A stretch of 62,239 nt of DNA from Hofstenia miamia (Eukaryota; Xenacoelomorpha; Acoela; Hofsteniidae): positions 454,698 through 516,936 of the forward strand of contig CABFPE010000221.1 of assembly GCA_900660155.1 (NCBI GenBank). The letters run 5' to 3'. The notes under the pieces are model-generated. The model worked only from the letters and a program-made list of their open reading frames with translations, was not told where the DNA came from and did not search any database. How positions within the stretch are numbered: the first letter of the stretch is position 1; the number at the start of each line of letters is the position of its first letter. A program made the translations under genes and the position numbers. Shown one piece after another: positions 24,027 through 37,134 of the stretch.

Positions 24027-25477
24027 CTAGTTCAACATATGCATAAGTCTAGCACCCTATATCTCAGTGCTCGGAACCAGAAATAATTGTGCGGACAATT
24101 TTTACGGGACTCGACTGAGATCTCTAATTCCATACATTATAATATCAAGGCGTTTATGAAAAATTCCAAAATTGTTCGCGAAATCAAACGCTTTCTCAGT
24201 TAAATGTGACTAAATCATGAAAACATGGGTTAGACAAAACTTTGTAATGCAATTTTGTGTTGTTGTTAAATTACAAAAGAAAAGTTCAAACAGCGAATGC
24301 ATATACTATTAGATACGTAAAATCTTAGCAAAAAACATAATTATAGATTAAGTATTAGGCAGAATAATATAGTGGGTTTAGTAATGGGCTGGGCCAGATG
24401 ATAACGGCTCGCCTCCACTTTAAAATTACCAATATTTTCGGAAACAGAATTGTTTAGGATTTATAGGTGCAGGCCCCAATTATTGTTTGAAGGGCTAAAA
24501 AATTTGAATAACATGCTGTTTTTCTCTGAAATTACTGCTCATCAATAAAATGATTTGTTTCTTTCCGAACTTGTTAATCTTTTAGCATTAAAACGAAATA
24601 AATCACTTTCAAATGTCTCCTTGAGAATACTTAAAGTTTACAATGCTCTTTAAGTTACGAGCTTGTCCATACAATCGAGTTTTGGAAGCATTACGTTTTT
24701 CACTGCGGAACGATTATATGTTATACTGTGAATTTATATCGGGTTCATTCTCATTCAACATAAACAGCAATTCCTATTTTATCAGAATTTAGAGAATTAA
24801 ATTTAGTTTGCGTTGTCATATTTAGTAAACACGTCTGAAAATCGCAATTCTACCTACTATATCTTTATAAAATTAAAACAGGAAATATATTAACTAAAAA
24901 AATTAACTGGCTTTTAGCACTCCATATCCAAACTGGGAGGCTTAGTTTAATAATAATAAATATCTAATTCAAATAGAAAAAACTCTCTTATTTCACAGAT
25001 TCAGTTAAATTGTTTAGCTATGTTTAATTATTTACTTGCATTTTCAGTGTTTAATTTGAAATTATGTTTTGTATTCTCTTATTTAGTTATGTCAACAATT
25101 ACATATTTACAGTGTATATTGTCACTATTTCAATGCATAAAACTCGTAAATTATTTATAAATGTGTGTTGCAAAGCGAGGAAACATTGTTTATATTAATT
25201 ATCCAGATGTATTTTTTCTTTTAATGTTGTGGTGGATTTAATGAAACAATTAATTTTGTATAATGTGTTTCTACTAAATTATAATTGAATGCTTTAATCA
25301 AATAATATGTTTTGATTTAACTAATACCTAGGAACATGATAAATTTAGTAAAAGCTTTATGCAACTCAAGCAAAATGAATATTAATTTCTGGTACAAATC
25401 CTAAACAATTTAAAGAGAATTTTGAACTTTTAATAATGCCAAAATATAGTAATATAGGAATTTATTTCTTTTAATAA
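24027..25477. other. AT-rich DNA, nothing firmly recognised
   Basis: A CAGTGCTCGGAACC word near 24066 resembles a hAT end, but no partner end was found. Confidence 0.5.
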
Positions 25478-25523
25478 TATATATATATATATATATAGGA
25501 ATTTATTTCTATTAATATATATA

Positions 25524-26469
25524 NNNNNNNNNNNNNNNNNNNNNNNNNNNNNNNNNNNNNNNNNNNNNNNNNNNNNNNNNNNNNNNNNNNNNNNNNNNNN
25601 NNNNNNNNNNNNNNNNNNNNNNNNNNNNNNNNNNNNNNNNNNNNNNNNNNNNNNNNNNNNNNNNNNNNNNNNNNNNNNNNNNNNNNNNNNNNNNNNNNNN
25701 NNNNNNNNNNNNNNNNNNNNNNNNNNNNNNNNNNNNNNNNNNNNNNNNNNNNNNNNNNNNNNNNNNNNNNNNNNNNNNNNNNNNNNNNNNNNNNNNNNNN
25801 NNNNNNNNNNNNNNNNNNNNNNNNNNNNNNNNNNNNNNNNNNNNNNNNNNNNNNNNNNNNNNNNNNNNNNNNNNNNNNNNNNNNNNNNNNNNNNNNNNNN
25901 NNNNNNNNNNNNNNNNNNNNNNNNNNNNNNNNNNNNNNNNNNNNNNNNNNNNNNNNNNNNNNNNNNNNNNNNNNNNNNNNNNNNNNNNNNNNNNNNNNNN
26001 NNNNNNNNNNNNNNNNNNNNNNNNNNNNNNNNNNNNNNNNNNNNNNNNNNNNNNNNNNNNNNNNNNNNNNNNNNNNNNNNNNNNNNNNNNNNNNNNNNNN
26101 NNNNNNNNNNNNNNNNNNNNNNNNNNNNNNNNNNNNNNNNNNNNNNNNNNNNNNNNNNNNNNNNNNNNNNNNNNNNNNNNNNNNNNNNNNNNNNNNNNNN
26201 NNNNNNNNNNNNNNNNNNNNNNNNNNNNNNNNNNNNNNNNNNNNNNNNNNNNNNNNNNNNNNNNNNNNNNNNNNNNNNNNNNNNNNNNNNNNNNNNNNNN
26301 NNNNNNNNNNNNNNNNNNNNNNNNNNNNNNNNNNNNNNNNNNNNNNNNNNNNNNNNNNNNNNNNNNNNNNNNNNNNNNNNNNNNNNNNNNNNNNNNNNNN
26401 NNNNNNNNNNNNNNNNNNNNNNNNNNNNNNNNNNNNNNNNNNNNNNNNNNNNNNNNNNNNNNNNNNNNN
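25524..26469. other. Assembly gap (946 N) between TA arrays
   Basis: Run of N flanked on both sides by TA arrays (25478-25523 region and 26470-26500). The gap probably reflects an unsequenced or collapsed microsatellite-rich stretch. Any open frame crossing it is an artefact of N translation. Confidence 0.98.
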
Positions 26470-26500
<31 letters not shown>

Positions 26501-26503
<3 letters not shown>

Positions 26504-29500
26504 AAGATTCATCTTTTTTTCATCATTTTTGAAATTGATTATGCCTGGAGTTTGATACATTCAAGTATTAGAAACAACACTGTGGCCAAATTTGTTGTCG
26601 ATTATGACATCATTCTGAGGCTGCACTAATCGAAAATTCACGAGGTCAATTTTTCTTGATTTAGTCATAACTCGGTAGCCACTTGTAGGAAATTTACAAA
26701 ATTTTTGTTTAAATATCCAGGAGATTCGAGTTTCCTATACATTGTTAGGAGAGCTGAACGCTCTATCTGCATCAAAAATGTTATTTACTGCTTTCGTTCA
26801 TTTTTGTTACTTAATAAGGTATATATTCCAATATCAAGTGATAAAGACAGAAGGATTGTTCAGACTATGAGTATATATAACTATTGAAATTCTCATAGGC
26901 GTCTTTAAATACAAATAGACATTTCACGTCGCTTATTGTGTTGACAACCGGTTGATGGATTCGTTTATAAATTTATTTAGTAAAACTTTGATGGCCTATT
27001 TCTAAAGTAAATTCAATGAATTATAGGATTAGAGATAAGCAATATTATAGAGAAAAGTCTTGAGCTCAAAATAGAAGCTTGAATAATGCCAAGGTGCATG
27101 CTACACGGGGTTGTCTTAAGAAAATAAACTTTTCCAGTGTACGAACCCATTGGGCAGTTCGCTGAAGAGCTTATAATATATTGAATGTAATTCCATTAAA
27201 CTTTTTAAAAGGCATTTAACGTTCAATATCAACATCTATTTACTAAGTTCTATATTTCAATACCTACGATATTGGTCAATTAGAAATAACATCCTTTCAA
27301 TGCCATGCACCATAATATAATACAATCATCTTTAATTTTACAAAAAGAAATTGTTACTTAAAATAAAGCTATAGAAGTATATGAGAACCATGCAAAAGTA
27401 CATGTCTTCGAATTTCCTTTGAATGAACAGGGAATTCCTCTTTTTGTAATTTGAAAACTATGCACTGGCTATAATCTAAATTCGTAAAATGAAAACAATG
27501 CAATATTGTGCAATCCAAAAGGTTTACAACATCTGCAAATGACATCTTCATAAATTTGTAATTAATGGAAAATCAATGACTTTGATTCGACTCCAGCTTT
27601 ACAAGTAACTGGTTTGTTTATCGCAGAGTTATAAAAACACATCTTAAGGCGTGCTCAAACGATCGATTTTCCTCCGCAGCTTTTTATCGAATATGCAATA
27701 TTTCAGTTCATATCTACCAATTTTATCAGCTTGGTAATATCTATGACGAGATAAATATGTTAACATATAGTGATTACGAAAACAAATGTAACGTTTACAA
27801 CATTTTTCTAATGGTCTATGACCCCGTATATCAATAGCGCGATTGCTTTGAGTTATGTTGAACTGAAAGATAGACTATTTGAAACGATGTAACATTAACC
27901 ATATCCCAGTGTCATATAAATTTGATAATTATTAAATTAACCCTCTTTCTACGTACTAGCGTAAACTTAAGGCAACATATTGCTTTTAACACATTACTGA
28001 ACAATTTTTCCAAGCCTGTTCAGATAAATTGGAAGCCTTTGATATGAACACATCTATGGTTTCTGCGTACTCGTGTAATGATAAAGTTTTGTTCTAAGAA
28101 TTATCCCTGTTCTTGGAGTATATAAAAATATTACGTTTTTTTTCAATGATAAATCCGATTTCTTAAAAAAATTCAAATTCCTAGCATGCCTAATGTTCAG
28201 ATAATGAGGCGATCTAATTTAAAATGAAAACGAAATTTATCTCACCTATTTTGCTTTCTGGAGAAAAATAGTTTAAGCCCTATTGAAGTGCGCAAGATTA
28301 GAGGTTGTCGCATTGTGCCCGCTTTATAATTTTTTGAAGAAATCTTCACAAATTTTTAAAAATTCCTAATAGTAATGTTTTACACAAGCTAAGTGGTTGT
28401 ATTTGCATAGTTATTAATACAGTATGGGATAAATGCTTAAATCTCTATAATATATTTATTATTTATGTATATTTGAAAACAGCATTATGAAATTATGAAA
28501 TATATGTGTCAAAATATCTTATTCTAATTCTTTAAATGCAGTTTATGTCCATCAAAGTCAGAGAATTATCAAAGTACTTTAGCCACGCACACATTTCAAT
28601 ATTTCAAGAAGTTTAACTGTGATGACAACAAATATGTAGACTGATAGCCCTAAGAATGCATTAATACGGCAGCAGACATAATAAATCTCTCTTGGAAATT
28701 GTTTGACGAATAACTGTTCGACATAATAAACATATCAAACTTTGTAATAAACAGTGAATTATTTGAGAAATGATTTTGTAAATTTACAATATCAATCTTT
28801 AACTAACACAGTGTCAGCGAGAGACTTCTGATATGTAAGTATCACTTACAATTCATATTAAGTATAACTTACACTTCATATTAAAATTATATATTACAAA
28901 ACTTTCTCTACGCAAAGTTTGAATTATGAGGAATTAGTGTTGCACATAATAAATATTTTGTTTAGACAGATTAAGCAATTATTGTCTTTCAGTTGTCAAT
29001 TTTAAAAAATCGATTTAAGCCATTTTGTACACATTTGACGATTTATATTTGAACAACCTGATGTAATACAGTTTCGCCGAAGAATAACTTTGTGAACAAC
29101 ATTTTTCAAATTGGTTAAATTTGGATGCCCTTCAAAAGCAATGATGTTTTGCAATAAAAATTGAAGTATACTACTTAGGGAAATCCCTATTTTTGCATTA
29201 CTTCCAGCACTTACAGACTAAATCTACAAAATATTATTGATAAAATATTTTAGGAATATTCAGGAAGTGATTTTGTCATTGGTAACGTCACTAAGTCAAA
29301 ATCAAACCTGTCAAACTAATTTTTTGCGAAGATAAATTGAATTTGAGTGCATATAAGCAAGGTCTACATTAATCAGGACTTGGCGATTTGCAGGACAAAA
29401 AACAGAAGGAAGCTCTTTCAAGTAACGAATTGGTATAATTTTTGTTCAAGAATTCAAAATATTAAATATCAAAAATATCACTTTTGTGGCCCTAAAATCA

Positions 29501-31116
29501 TTTCATTCGCTTAAAAGCAAACAATGGGTTCGCAAAGCAAGGCAATGGGCTCACCATTAAAATAGTATTATAGAGTTTTAGACCTATATTTTGTACTACC
29601 GTAGGTTTACATTCTGCATTTTCAATACAAATCAAACAATTGATTTTAAAATGAAGGAAAATGATCATATTTGGAAAGAAAATCTTGCAAAGAGCATGGA
29701 AATGTGTAAAATAGAAAACTTTTTTACTTGGTTACTTAAATCGACATCTTACATCAAGTGCTGGCTTGCGGCAGCGTTTTCGTACATATAACTGAAATTC
29801 GCCAGGCAATGATTATAGTAGGCCTTACCCTGGATTTCTATAATACTAACTGGATGTGAACTTATATGCCCAGATTAGGCCATTTAAATAATAACGTAAT
29901 CTTTAGCGAATCAACGGATATTCATTTGTTTAGGCTGTAGTAGCTTTAACCACTGATTCTGGGAAATAAGTTGGTATCCAGTTAATGTTATAGAAATCCA
30001 TGGCCTTGCTATAAGGTAAAACATTTCGGTAGTTCTTCCATTACTGCGTGATGTTGTTCTACAGTTTGATATTTATTTTTTCCTTCACATCTGCAGACAT
30101 GTTGAAGTATTATGGTTACATATTTAGCAAAGATGCTTTATCTCTCATTTAACTATTGCTGAGCATTTTCCATCACTATGGTTTAATTTTATGAAAACTC
30201 TACCAACCTATGAAAAACTCAGTATGAAGAAAGTATTTAAAGTTAAATATTCTGGAAAGAGGGACATTAAGAGCTTTTCCTATTGCAATAGTGACATTAT
30301 AAGTTGATAAGTTGTCGATTTTTCGAGGTACTGAAGAAAACGCGAAAATATCATAAATGAAGATTCCTCTAATTACTGCCTCTTCATGAGTCTGACGTAA
30401 TTTGACGTCAAAAATAATAAAACTGTATAGTTGAAGAATTCTTAGACTCTTTGAATCATAACCACTCCTCTCATCACAGAAAGTGGGTTGTAATCTTTGT
30501 GCACTTACATTGATTTGCAATGCAATTATATACTTTGTTTTGAAAATTCATTTCAAAATACTTCATTAAGTTTTGAATTGTACACCTACTATAATATCTC
30601 GTAGTCAATGCAATTTTCGAAGAATTTTATCCTATGAGACTTTAACCTATGAAAATATTTACAATTGGAAAGTTATCCCATTTCTAGCTTTTTTTGATTG
30701 AAATAAACATTTGTAATTCTTAACGAAATCAATTCAAAGGACATTCCAAAATTGAATGCGCATAGCGACATGCTGATTAATTCTGTTTTGTAAACAAAAA
30801 TAAACCAACTGTGCTGCAGTTTATTGTTATCAAAACTGGTCAACATGCTAAATTCAATAAAATGTGAAAGATTTTTTCATGTTTACATAAATTATTATTA
30901 CAGCGATTGAAAGCAAATTACATTTTCAGTACACATGTAAAGACTATTTTGACTAATTTATTATCATAATGAGACGAAGATTTATGAGGTGGACCATAGA
31001 AAACCATGCTGAGGTCGTGTTGATTGATATGTTTTATTTAGCTACGCACAACATGTCTGACTTTTCTCCAATATCTTTATCAGCCATTTTCCTTAGGAAA
31101 TGTCTCATCCTATCCC

Positions 31117-31127
<11 letters not shown>
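26501..31127. other. AT-rich DNA, nothing recognised
   Basis: 4.6 kb without recognised element ends, RNA genes or coding motifs. It includes a 106-codon minus-strand frame (30200-30520) and several 60-codon frames that I cannot connect to any family. Confidence 0.45.

Positions 31128-31149
<22 letters not shown>
31128..31149. repeat. (TA)n microsatellite
   Basis: TA array followed by T-rich sequence. Confidence 0.9.
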
Positions 31150-31152
<3 letters not shown>

Positions 31153-31915
31153 TTTATATATATGCCACTGACACAAGATCATAAATCAAAAAAACTGGAG
31201 AAGTTGTTAAGAATCTTTACAATTTATATTGGTGCTTCTATCCTTGCTACATCTACAAACTATAATGTTGAAATCGCCAAAATTACGTTAGCAAATACTA
31301 GCTCACTACCAATTTAAATAATGTGACAGAAATATAACTTTCACCAAAGAAACCAAATCATTTGCGACTTTTCTTTAGTTATAGACATCATTATTCAGCT
31401 AGCTATTTTCATAACTTGCCAAAAAAATTATGTTAATTCATTTCCAGAAATTGGATATATGCTGGTACGTTCGCCGTTTTATTAATTACCATTATTTTTG
31501 TTAATTTTCATGTATTGCCACTGGTAAAATCTAGATTGTGTCATTTAAACTAAATGATGCAAGCATGAACACTGGCTCCAATATATCATGTATTTATGCC
31601 CAAAAATGTATGAAAAATGGGTAAACGTCATTTAATTGAGAATACATTTATAATATCAAGCAAACTTTTAATAAAATTATTAAACTACAACTAAACTAAC
31701 ACAATTCATAGTATATGTATTTGGAAGAAATCACGTTTTAAGAACCACAAAACATTTTTTAATCCAATTGCAAACTTTCCTTATACAGGTAAGTCTAGTG
31801 TCTTGCATGCATATTTTGATGCCCTCTCTTATAATAAAATATTAGGCTAGAAATACATATTTGTTTTTCTAAAATTCTCATTTATAAGACATGCATAGAA
31901 TTTNTTTAGCAAAGT

Positions 31916-32873
31916 ATGCCTTACTGCATATCTTGTGGCAAGAAGCAGTCGACATTGACTAATCTAAGCTCGAATACAATGTGTTCACAATGTACAAATG
32001 ATAAATTTTCTGGTAATTGTGCATTATACCAGAGAAAAGTTGATTCTGAAAAATCAAATGTTCAATTTGTAAACATTTATTTCATTTAGCATGTACAAAG
32101 CTGAATAAGGCGGTTTTTAATATGTATTGTTGGAGCATTAGCTTGGAGTTGTGAAAACTGTGTAGCAGCAACTTACCTGTAGTTGAGGTGGATTCGTCCC
32201 ATGTAAGTAAACACTTTGCAAAGGCAGTAAGTGAAATTAAGAAATACTCAGAAGTTGTAAGAAGTTCATCAGTAAGAGTAAAACTTATGAGGTGGATCAC
32301 AATTGTGAAATAAGAGTAAAGGAATTGCCCGAGAGCAAGAAAGCAACGCAAAGTGAAAGAACACTGCTGGATGAATTTGAGAATGTGGTAAAATTATTTA
32401 AGAGCATTGACTCAAATTTTCAAAAAAAATTATCAGATATTTTCCGATTGGGTAAATTTAGTCAAAGCAAAACACGAACATTATTAGTAAGTTTCAAAAA
32501 ACCTATACATGCGAAAAACGTTTTAAGTAATGCCAGTAAATTTAAAAATTTAAATCCTTTAAATCAAATGGTATACTTGGCAAGAGGTCTTAATGAAAAA
32601 GAAATGGAATGTGAAAACTTGGCTTTGAAAAGAAAAAAGAGCTGTTAATAGAAAAGAAATTTGAAAGAAAGGATCTGAAAATTATTAATTGTAAGTTGCA
32701 TGTCCGGGAAAATGAAAAATGGGTTAATATGCATGATCAGCGACTAGCAGTTTCAGATGTTTCCTACACATTAACTTTAAAAAATAAGAGTAAAAACAAT
32801 TCAAGATTATCTTTTCCAAACATTATTAGTAATAACCTCAATGGGATATTGTCAAAATTTTTGGAATTTTAAT
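31916..32873 (+). pseudogene. LINE A ORF1 (zinc finger and RNA-binding region), broken
   Basis: ORF1 of a non-LTR retrotransposon, expected to coat the element RNA. Starting at ATG 31916 it reads a CISCGKK and CSQC pair, and later ALAWSCENC. That is a PHD-like zinc finger arrangement seen in some CR1/Jockey-group ORF1 proteins. A Lys/Ser-rich helical stretch follows. From 32292 there is a clean frame with TRTLLVSFKKP and VYLARGLNEKEMECENL, which resembles the ORF1 C-terminal region (YLxxxLxxxExxxExxL). Frames change between the finger and the helical part and again at an A-run near 32630, so no intact protein is made. After that shift the frame stays open to about 32873 and runs into the endonuclease start (NNLNGILSKF). 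Confidence 0.7.
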
Positions 32874-32879
32874 ATATTC

Positions 32880-33409
32880 TCATTAGGAAGCCATATTCTG
32901 TTGCTTGTTTACAGGAAACCAAACTTAATTCAACTACACCAGACGGATCAATATATATTGATAATTATTATGTTAATAGACTAGACAGAGATCTATATAA
33001 TTTCAACGAAACTGGTAGAGGGGGTTTACTAGTATATGTAAACAAATATTGGAGTATAAGTGCTCCTAAAGTTATAAAATGCCTATCAACTCTGGATATT
33101 GAAATGTTAGTAATAGTCTGTAGCCTAGGTTCTTACCTAAACGTATTACTTGTATTATAATTATGAATATATACTTGCCTCCAAGAAGATGGAAGAAAAT
33201 ATGTGATAAGGAATTGAGAAATGTAAAGTCTTTATTATATAGGCAATACAATAATGCACATATCATTCTGCTAGGGGACGCTAATCAGAAATTTTTGAAA
33301 GAAGTAGAATTTTTCCCGTTGGAAAACATGGTTAATAAACCTACTTTTTACCCCAATAAAAGTCAAATTGAGATTGTGTATGTTTCGGATAAGTTTATGT
33401 ATGAATTGC
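32880..33409 (+). pseudogene. LINE A apurinic-type endonuclease, partial
   Basis: APE-type endonuclease of the LINE, which nicks target DNA for priming. Motifs in order: ACLQETKLN (QET), FNETGRGGLLVYVN (the GRGGxxxY strand), NIYLPPRRW (IYxPP) and ILLGDANQKF (GDxN). A stop and frame change fall between GSYLNVLLVL and NIYLPP near 33160. The copy ends before the SDH motif. Confidence 0.8.
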
Positions 33410-34039
33410 ATTTTTTGTTATTTTTGTTACAATGTTCCATGGGACTTCGAGAAGACCTGACCTGATATACACGCTTACATACCTATAAACTATTATTAAG
33501 TCTTTTTATATAGTCTGATGTTCATTATTGCGTATACTAAGTAATTTTCTGCATGATGATTTTTAAAAAATGTCTAAATAGCAACCAGAAATTATGCTTG
33601 CTTGGTTTGCATTGAGTTTTCAATACAGAAAATCTCTTTCTGAACTTCAGCAGTGAAAACAAAGGCAATTTGGGACTGCAGAAAACTCCGTCAATTGGGA
33701 ACATGGTAGAATCTCTATATACAACCTGACGGCAAACTGTATTAGTCAGAAAATTTAATAGACTCTAATATCTAAATTAGAACAACACCCATCCCAAATT
33801 TTTTTTGTAAAATGATCCATTCATTACTCCTTGAGAAATCCTGTTGACGCAGACAAATAAGCAAGCAGGCCTGTAGGTTAGGGGACGAATCCCCAGGAAG
33901 GCCAAGAAACCTTTATTGGACAGCAAAGCTAAACGCAAAATCAGCGCGTATAAATAAAATTTGTTAATTCAATTGTTGTACCTTTGTTATCAATAATATC
34001 GTGAAAGGCATTTCTATGGTCTTTTTTAAATTTTAAAAA
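33410..34039. other. Sequence after the LINE A break, nothing recognised
   Basis: The sequence is unrelated to LINE A copy 2. A GC-richer patch at 33840-33910 has no recognised function. Confidence 0.5.
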
Positions 34040-34260
34040 AAATTATAGCGGGACTTCGATTCGCTTTTAGTCACTTCCTTGATCGCTACTACATGATCTC
34101 GCACGTAAGAAAATCCCGCGTATGGCCATGGATGCAACAAAATTAAAATTGTGTATAGACTTGATACAATTTTAGTTAAAATTTTAAAGAAAGTCTAAAT
34201 TTCCATCAACCCCTCCTGAATGCGTATCGACCCCTCTTAGGTGATAATACTGACTACCAA
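34040..34260 (+). repeat. Dispersed repeat, copy 1 (hAT MITE relative)
   Basis: Matches the reverse complement of about 51950-52190 over words such as CAATGCGTATCGACCC (one difference), GGTGATAATACTG and GGATGCAACA. The left part carries AGAAAATCCCGCGTA, resembling the inverted end of the 58203 MITE family. Confidence 0.65.
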
Positions 34261-35236
34261 CCTATAAACAAGGGCCAAAGCAATACCTTTTTGGTGGAAG
34301 TCTTTACAAGAAAATTCACACTATCAAAAATAATTCTTTCAACAATTCAAAGCCATCATTTTTTCTGAATATATATTAGTACTAAGCAACAAAACGCATA
34401 ATATTCATCCACATCCATTTTAGAATTTTCCAATTTTATCCAGAGTTCAGTGCAAACAGACAGCGATTAATGGATTGCTGTCAATTACCTGTTCGATTGT
34501 ATAACTGTCGAAATGAATTAGGTTGATAAATGATTAAGTCGCGTATTTAATAACTTCAAATCTATAATATGTAAATATAAGGTTTTAGAAGGTATTGTCA
34601 TTTGAATATATACAAAATTTTATAGTGCTTAGTTACTGGATGGTATGTTTACTTTATTAAAAAATCGGTTCAATAATGTATTTCAAATCAACCAGTGGAC
34701 AAACAAAATTTTTTGCAAGTGATTGCATTTAACTTCTATCTGTTTTTCAATTAGGTAGTTTTTGGCTTATTGTAAAATTAATTTTTTACAGAATACTTTT
34801 TATAACTATTGTACTTTTTGAAAAAATCTGCCATACTATTTTGCATGGAATTCAAAAAAGTAACATACATTTCAAATTGCATACGATAATTTCTACAACC
34901 ATAAAAAATTAAATTCATCCTCAAAATGTCATAAGTTATCGCAAAACAAGACTTTTTTCAATATCAGATTCTTTCAGATTTTAGAGAAGTGATTAACAAT
35001 CTGTACATTTCTGAAAAAGCACTTGCATATACATACAAACCATAATTTTGTAGACATAGTTTGACTATATGAACCATATAATTTGTTAAAAAGACATTTT
35101 TCAAGGCACTCCTCATTCTAAGAGAGTTCTGCAACCAGATTCAGCATTGCAATCTCCTCTAAGTCTCATTTTCAATATTGTTTTTGATTTTATACTGAAA
35201 ACCTGTGACCAATTCAGTTAACGCCAAACTTATAAT
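34261..35236. other. AT-rich DNA, nothing recognised
   Basis: No element ends or coding motifs were recognised. Confidence 0.5.
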
Positions 35237-35238
35237 GT

Positions 35239-35271
<33 letters not shown>

Positions 35272-35336
35272 GTATGTATGTATGTTTATATGTATGTATG
35301 TAGGTTTATATATGTATGTATGTTTATATATATATA

Positions 35337-35405
<69 letters not shown>
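35237..35405. repeat. Compound (TA)n/(TATG)n microsatellite
   Basis: About 170 bp of TA arrays separated by TATG tetranucleotide runs, the longest microsatellite here. A minus-strand frame of Tyr/Ile/His/Thr (35230-35505) is translated repeat. Confidence 0.97.
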
Positions 35406-35411
<6 letters not shown>

Positions 35412-37134
35412 ACCAGTTACTGTAGTTGTGTTTCAAATGGTGGCACCCAAGTAATCCAGTAGTTAAAGTGAGCACCAAGATGAACCAAATTGTCTTTTTG
35501 GTCAATGTCAGTCTTAGATACTCTCCAGATTTTTAAACCATCTAATGGTAAAGCAGTGCCTGCATAATGATGTGTTGCAGTACTGATATTAATGAAACAA
35601 TCCGAAACTATAGAATAGCTAAACGCTAAGGAAACTCGACATATTGATTACCATTTCAATTTTTCAAAGCGCAACTCACAGCACTCCTGGTCAAAGAAGC
35701 ATTCATAGCGGGGACGTCATAGCTTGGATTTAAATTTTATAATTGCATTCAAATCCATTTAGTTGTTTTCATATTTTGCTTTTAATTTTGTAACTGCGAT
35801 TTGAATTAATTTTAGTTATTTCCATGTTCGTGCTAAGTATGTGTTACTTTTTCGACCTTATTCAGATAAGTTATAAATTAAAATTTGAAAAAACAACTAA
35901 AATTAATGATATTATTCACTTGCGTTAATTGTCTTGCTCCTTTCAATAATTTTTTAATTATATTGGTTTCTCATCTTAACTTTATTTGGCTTAATCACTT
36001 ATTTATTTAATTTCATTTCTCAAAGCCATCACTTGATTAGAGCTGTTTCCATTTTTAGACTTTCTGAATTTAAATTTTTGTTGCCTTATATTGACCTACA
36101 TATTAGCACAAATCGGTGCCAGAATAATTAAACTAGTCTCATTCCTTACTTTTTTGATAATCCATCACTAGATATATTATCCTCTATATCCAAATATATC
36201 TTTTGATTGCTCATATTATTTCTATACATAGATGAAAGGAGCATCTGTAGCTATACCACTTGGGCACATTTTTCACATTGAAAATTTTTGCAGGAGCAGC
36301 ATAGAGCATTTGAGTATGTCTGTTTTGGAACTTGCATCATGAGATTGTGATCTGGGACAAATTATTTCAGTGGAGTTTCAGCGATGGAAAACAGTTTTTA
36401 ATCTCTATTTTTTAAGAGAATTCTAAATATCTAATGTTTTGATATTATTGTATTTTATGCCACACATAGTTTAACTTGGCTGCATAATAGTTCTACAAAT
36501 ATGTAATAAATTCCTTTTAAATCTGTAACAGTCGGAAGCTTTAAGTACGTTTTATTTTCTCTATCTTATATAGTGAGCTTTTGCTTTGTTTCAATTAATC
36601 AACACTTTCCAGAATTTGATTGACAATGAAGATGAGCACTACAGTATTGTACACTGAATTTATTTATTATTAAGCTCAGAATATAGTCACTTTTCTTAGA
36701 AAACCTATTTCTGAGAATTAATGCAAAATTATATAAGTTTTGTGAAAATTGCGGTAAAATGCGCAAAACGGATAAAACCTAAATTATTTGTGAAAAATTG
36801 CGTAATGGTAAACACAATTTTATCAGGGTCCGGATATAATAGAAATGCTTAACCCTAAGCATTCCCATTATAGCCTTCGCACTCGGACTATGTTATAAAA
36901 AAATTACATAAAATCGGTTTCAGAGTAAAAATTGACACCAACACAAAACATAACTATAACATCAAAAAAATTATTTTCAGCATGATATACAATGAGCACT
37001 AGTTACTAGGTGATCTTTGCATCCAAAAATACCACAAGATTTACAAATAGATAAAACTTTTTGCCATTTGAACTGCTACATAAAATATACCTGTCATTCT
37101 TCTTGTTTCCTGGAATCTGTAATTGTGAGTGTTT
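35406..37134. other. AT-rich DNA with one short hairpin
   Basis: At 36835-36872 an inverted repeat (TATAATAGAAATGCTTA and partner, two mismatches) encloses a 4-base loop. Nothing else was recognised. Confidence 0.5.

Larger units (their letters stand above)
31905..33409 (+). mobile_element. LINE family A, copy 1 (3'-truncated)
   Basis: Near-identical to 43104-44573 over its whole length; one C/T difference was noted at the AGTTTCAAAA site. It contains the ORF1 region and most of the endonuclease, then breaks off in mid-endonuclease at about 33409, with no reverse transcriptase. The copy starts one base after an isolated N (31904), so its left junction is uncertain. It supplies the sequence hidden by the N run in copy 2. 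Confidence 0.85.

Noticed and set aside
24066..24090. CAGTGCTCGGAACC as a hAT end
   Set aside because: No inverted partner or octamer duplication found nearby.
25430..26560. 376-codon minus-strand open frame
   Set aside because: It crosses a run of N with TA arrays on both sides; the frame exists only because N codons are not stops.
32082..32351. 89-codon minus-strand frame, repeated identically at 43280-43549
   Set aside because: It is conserved only because both lie antisense to LINE A ORF1; the sense strand carries the recognisable domain.
33072..33266. 64-codon minus-strand frame, repeated at 44237-44431
   Set aside because: Antisense shadow of the LINE A endonuclease.
35230..35505. 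Tyr/Ile/His-rich open frame
   Set aside because: Translated TA/TATG microsatellite.
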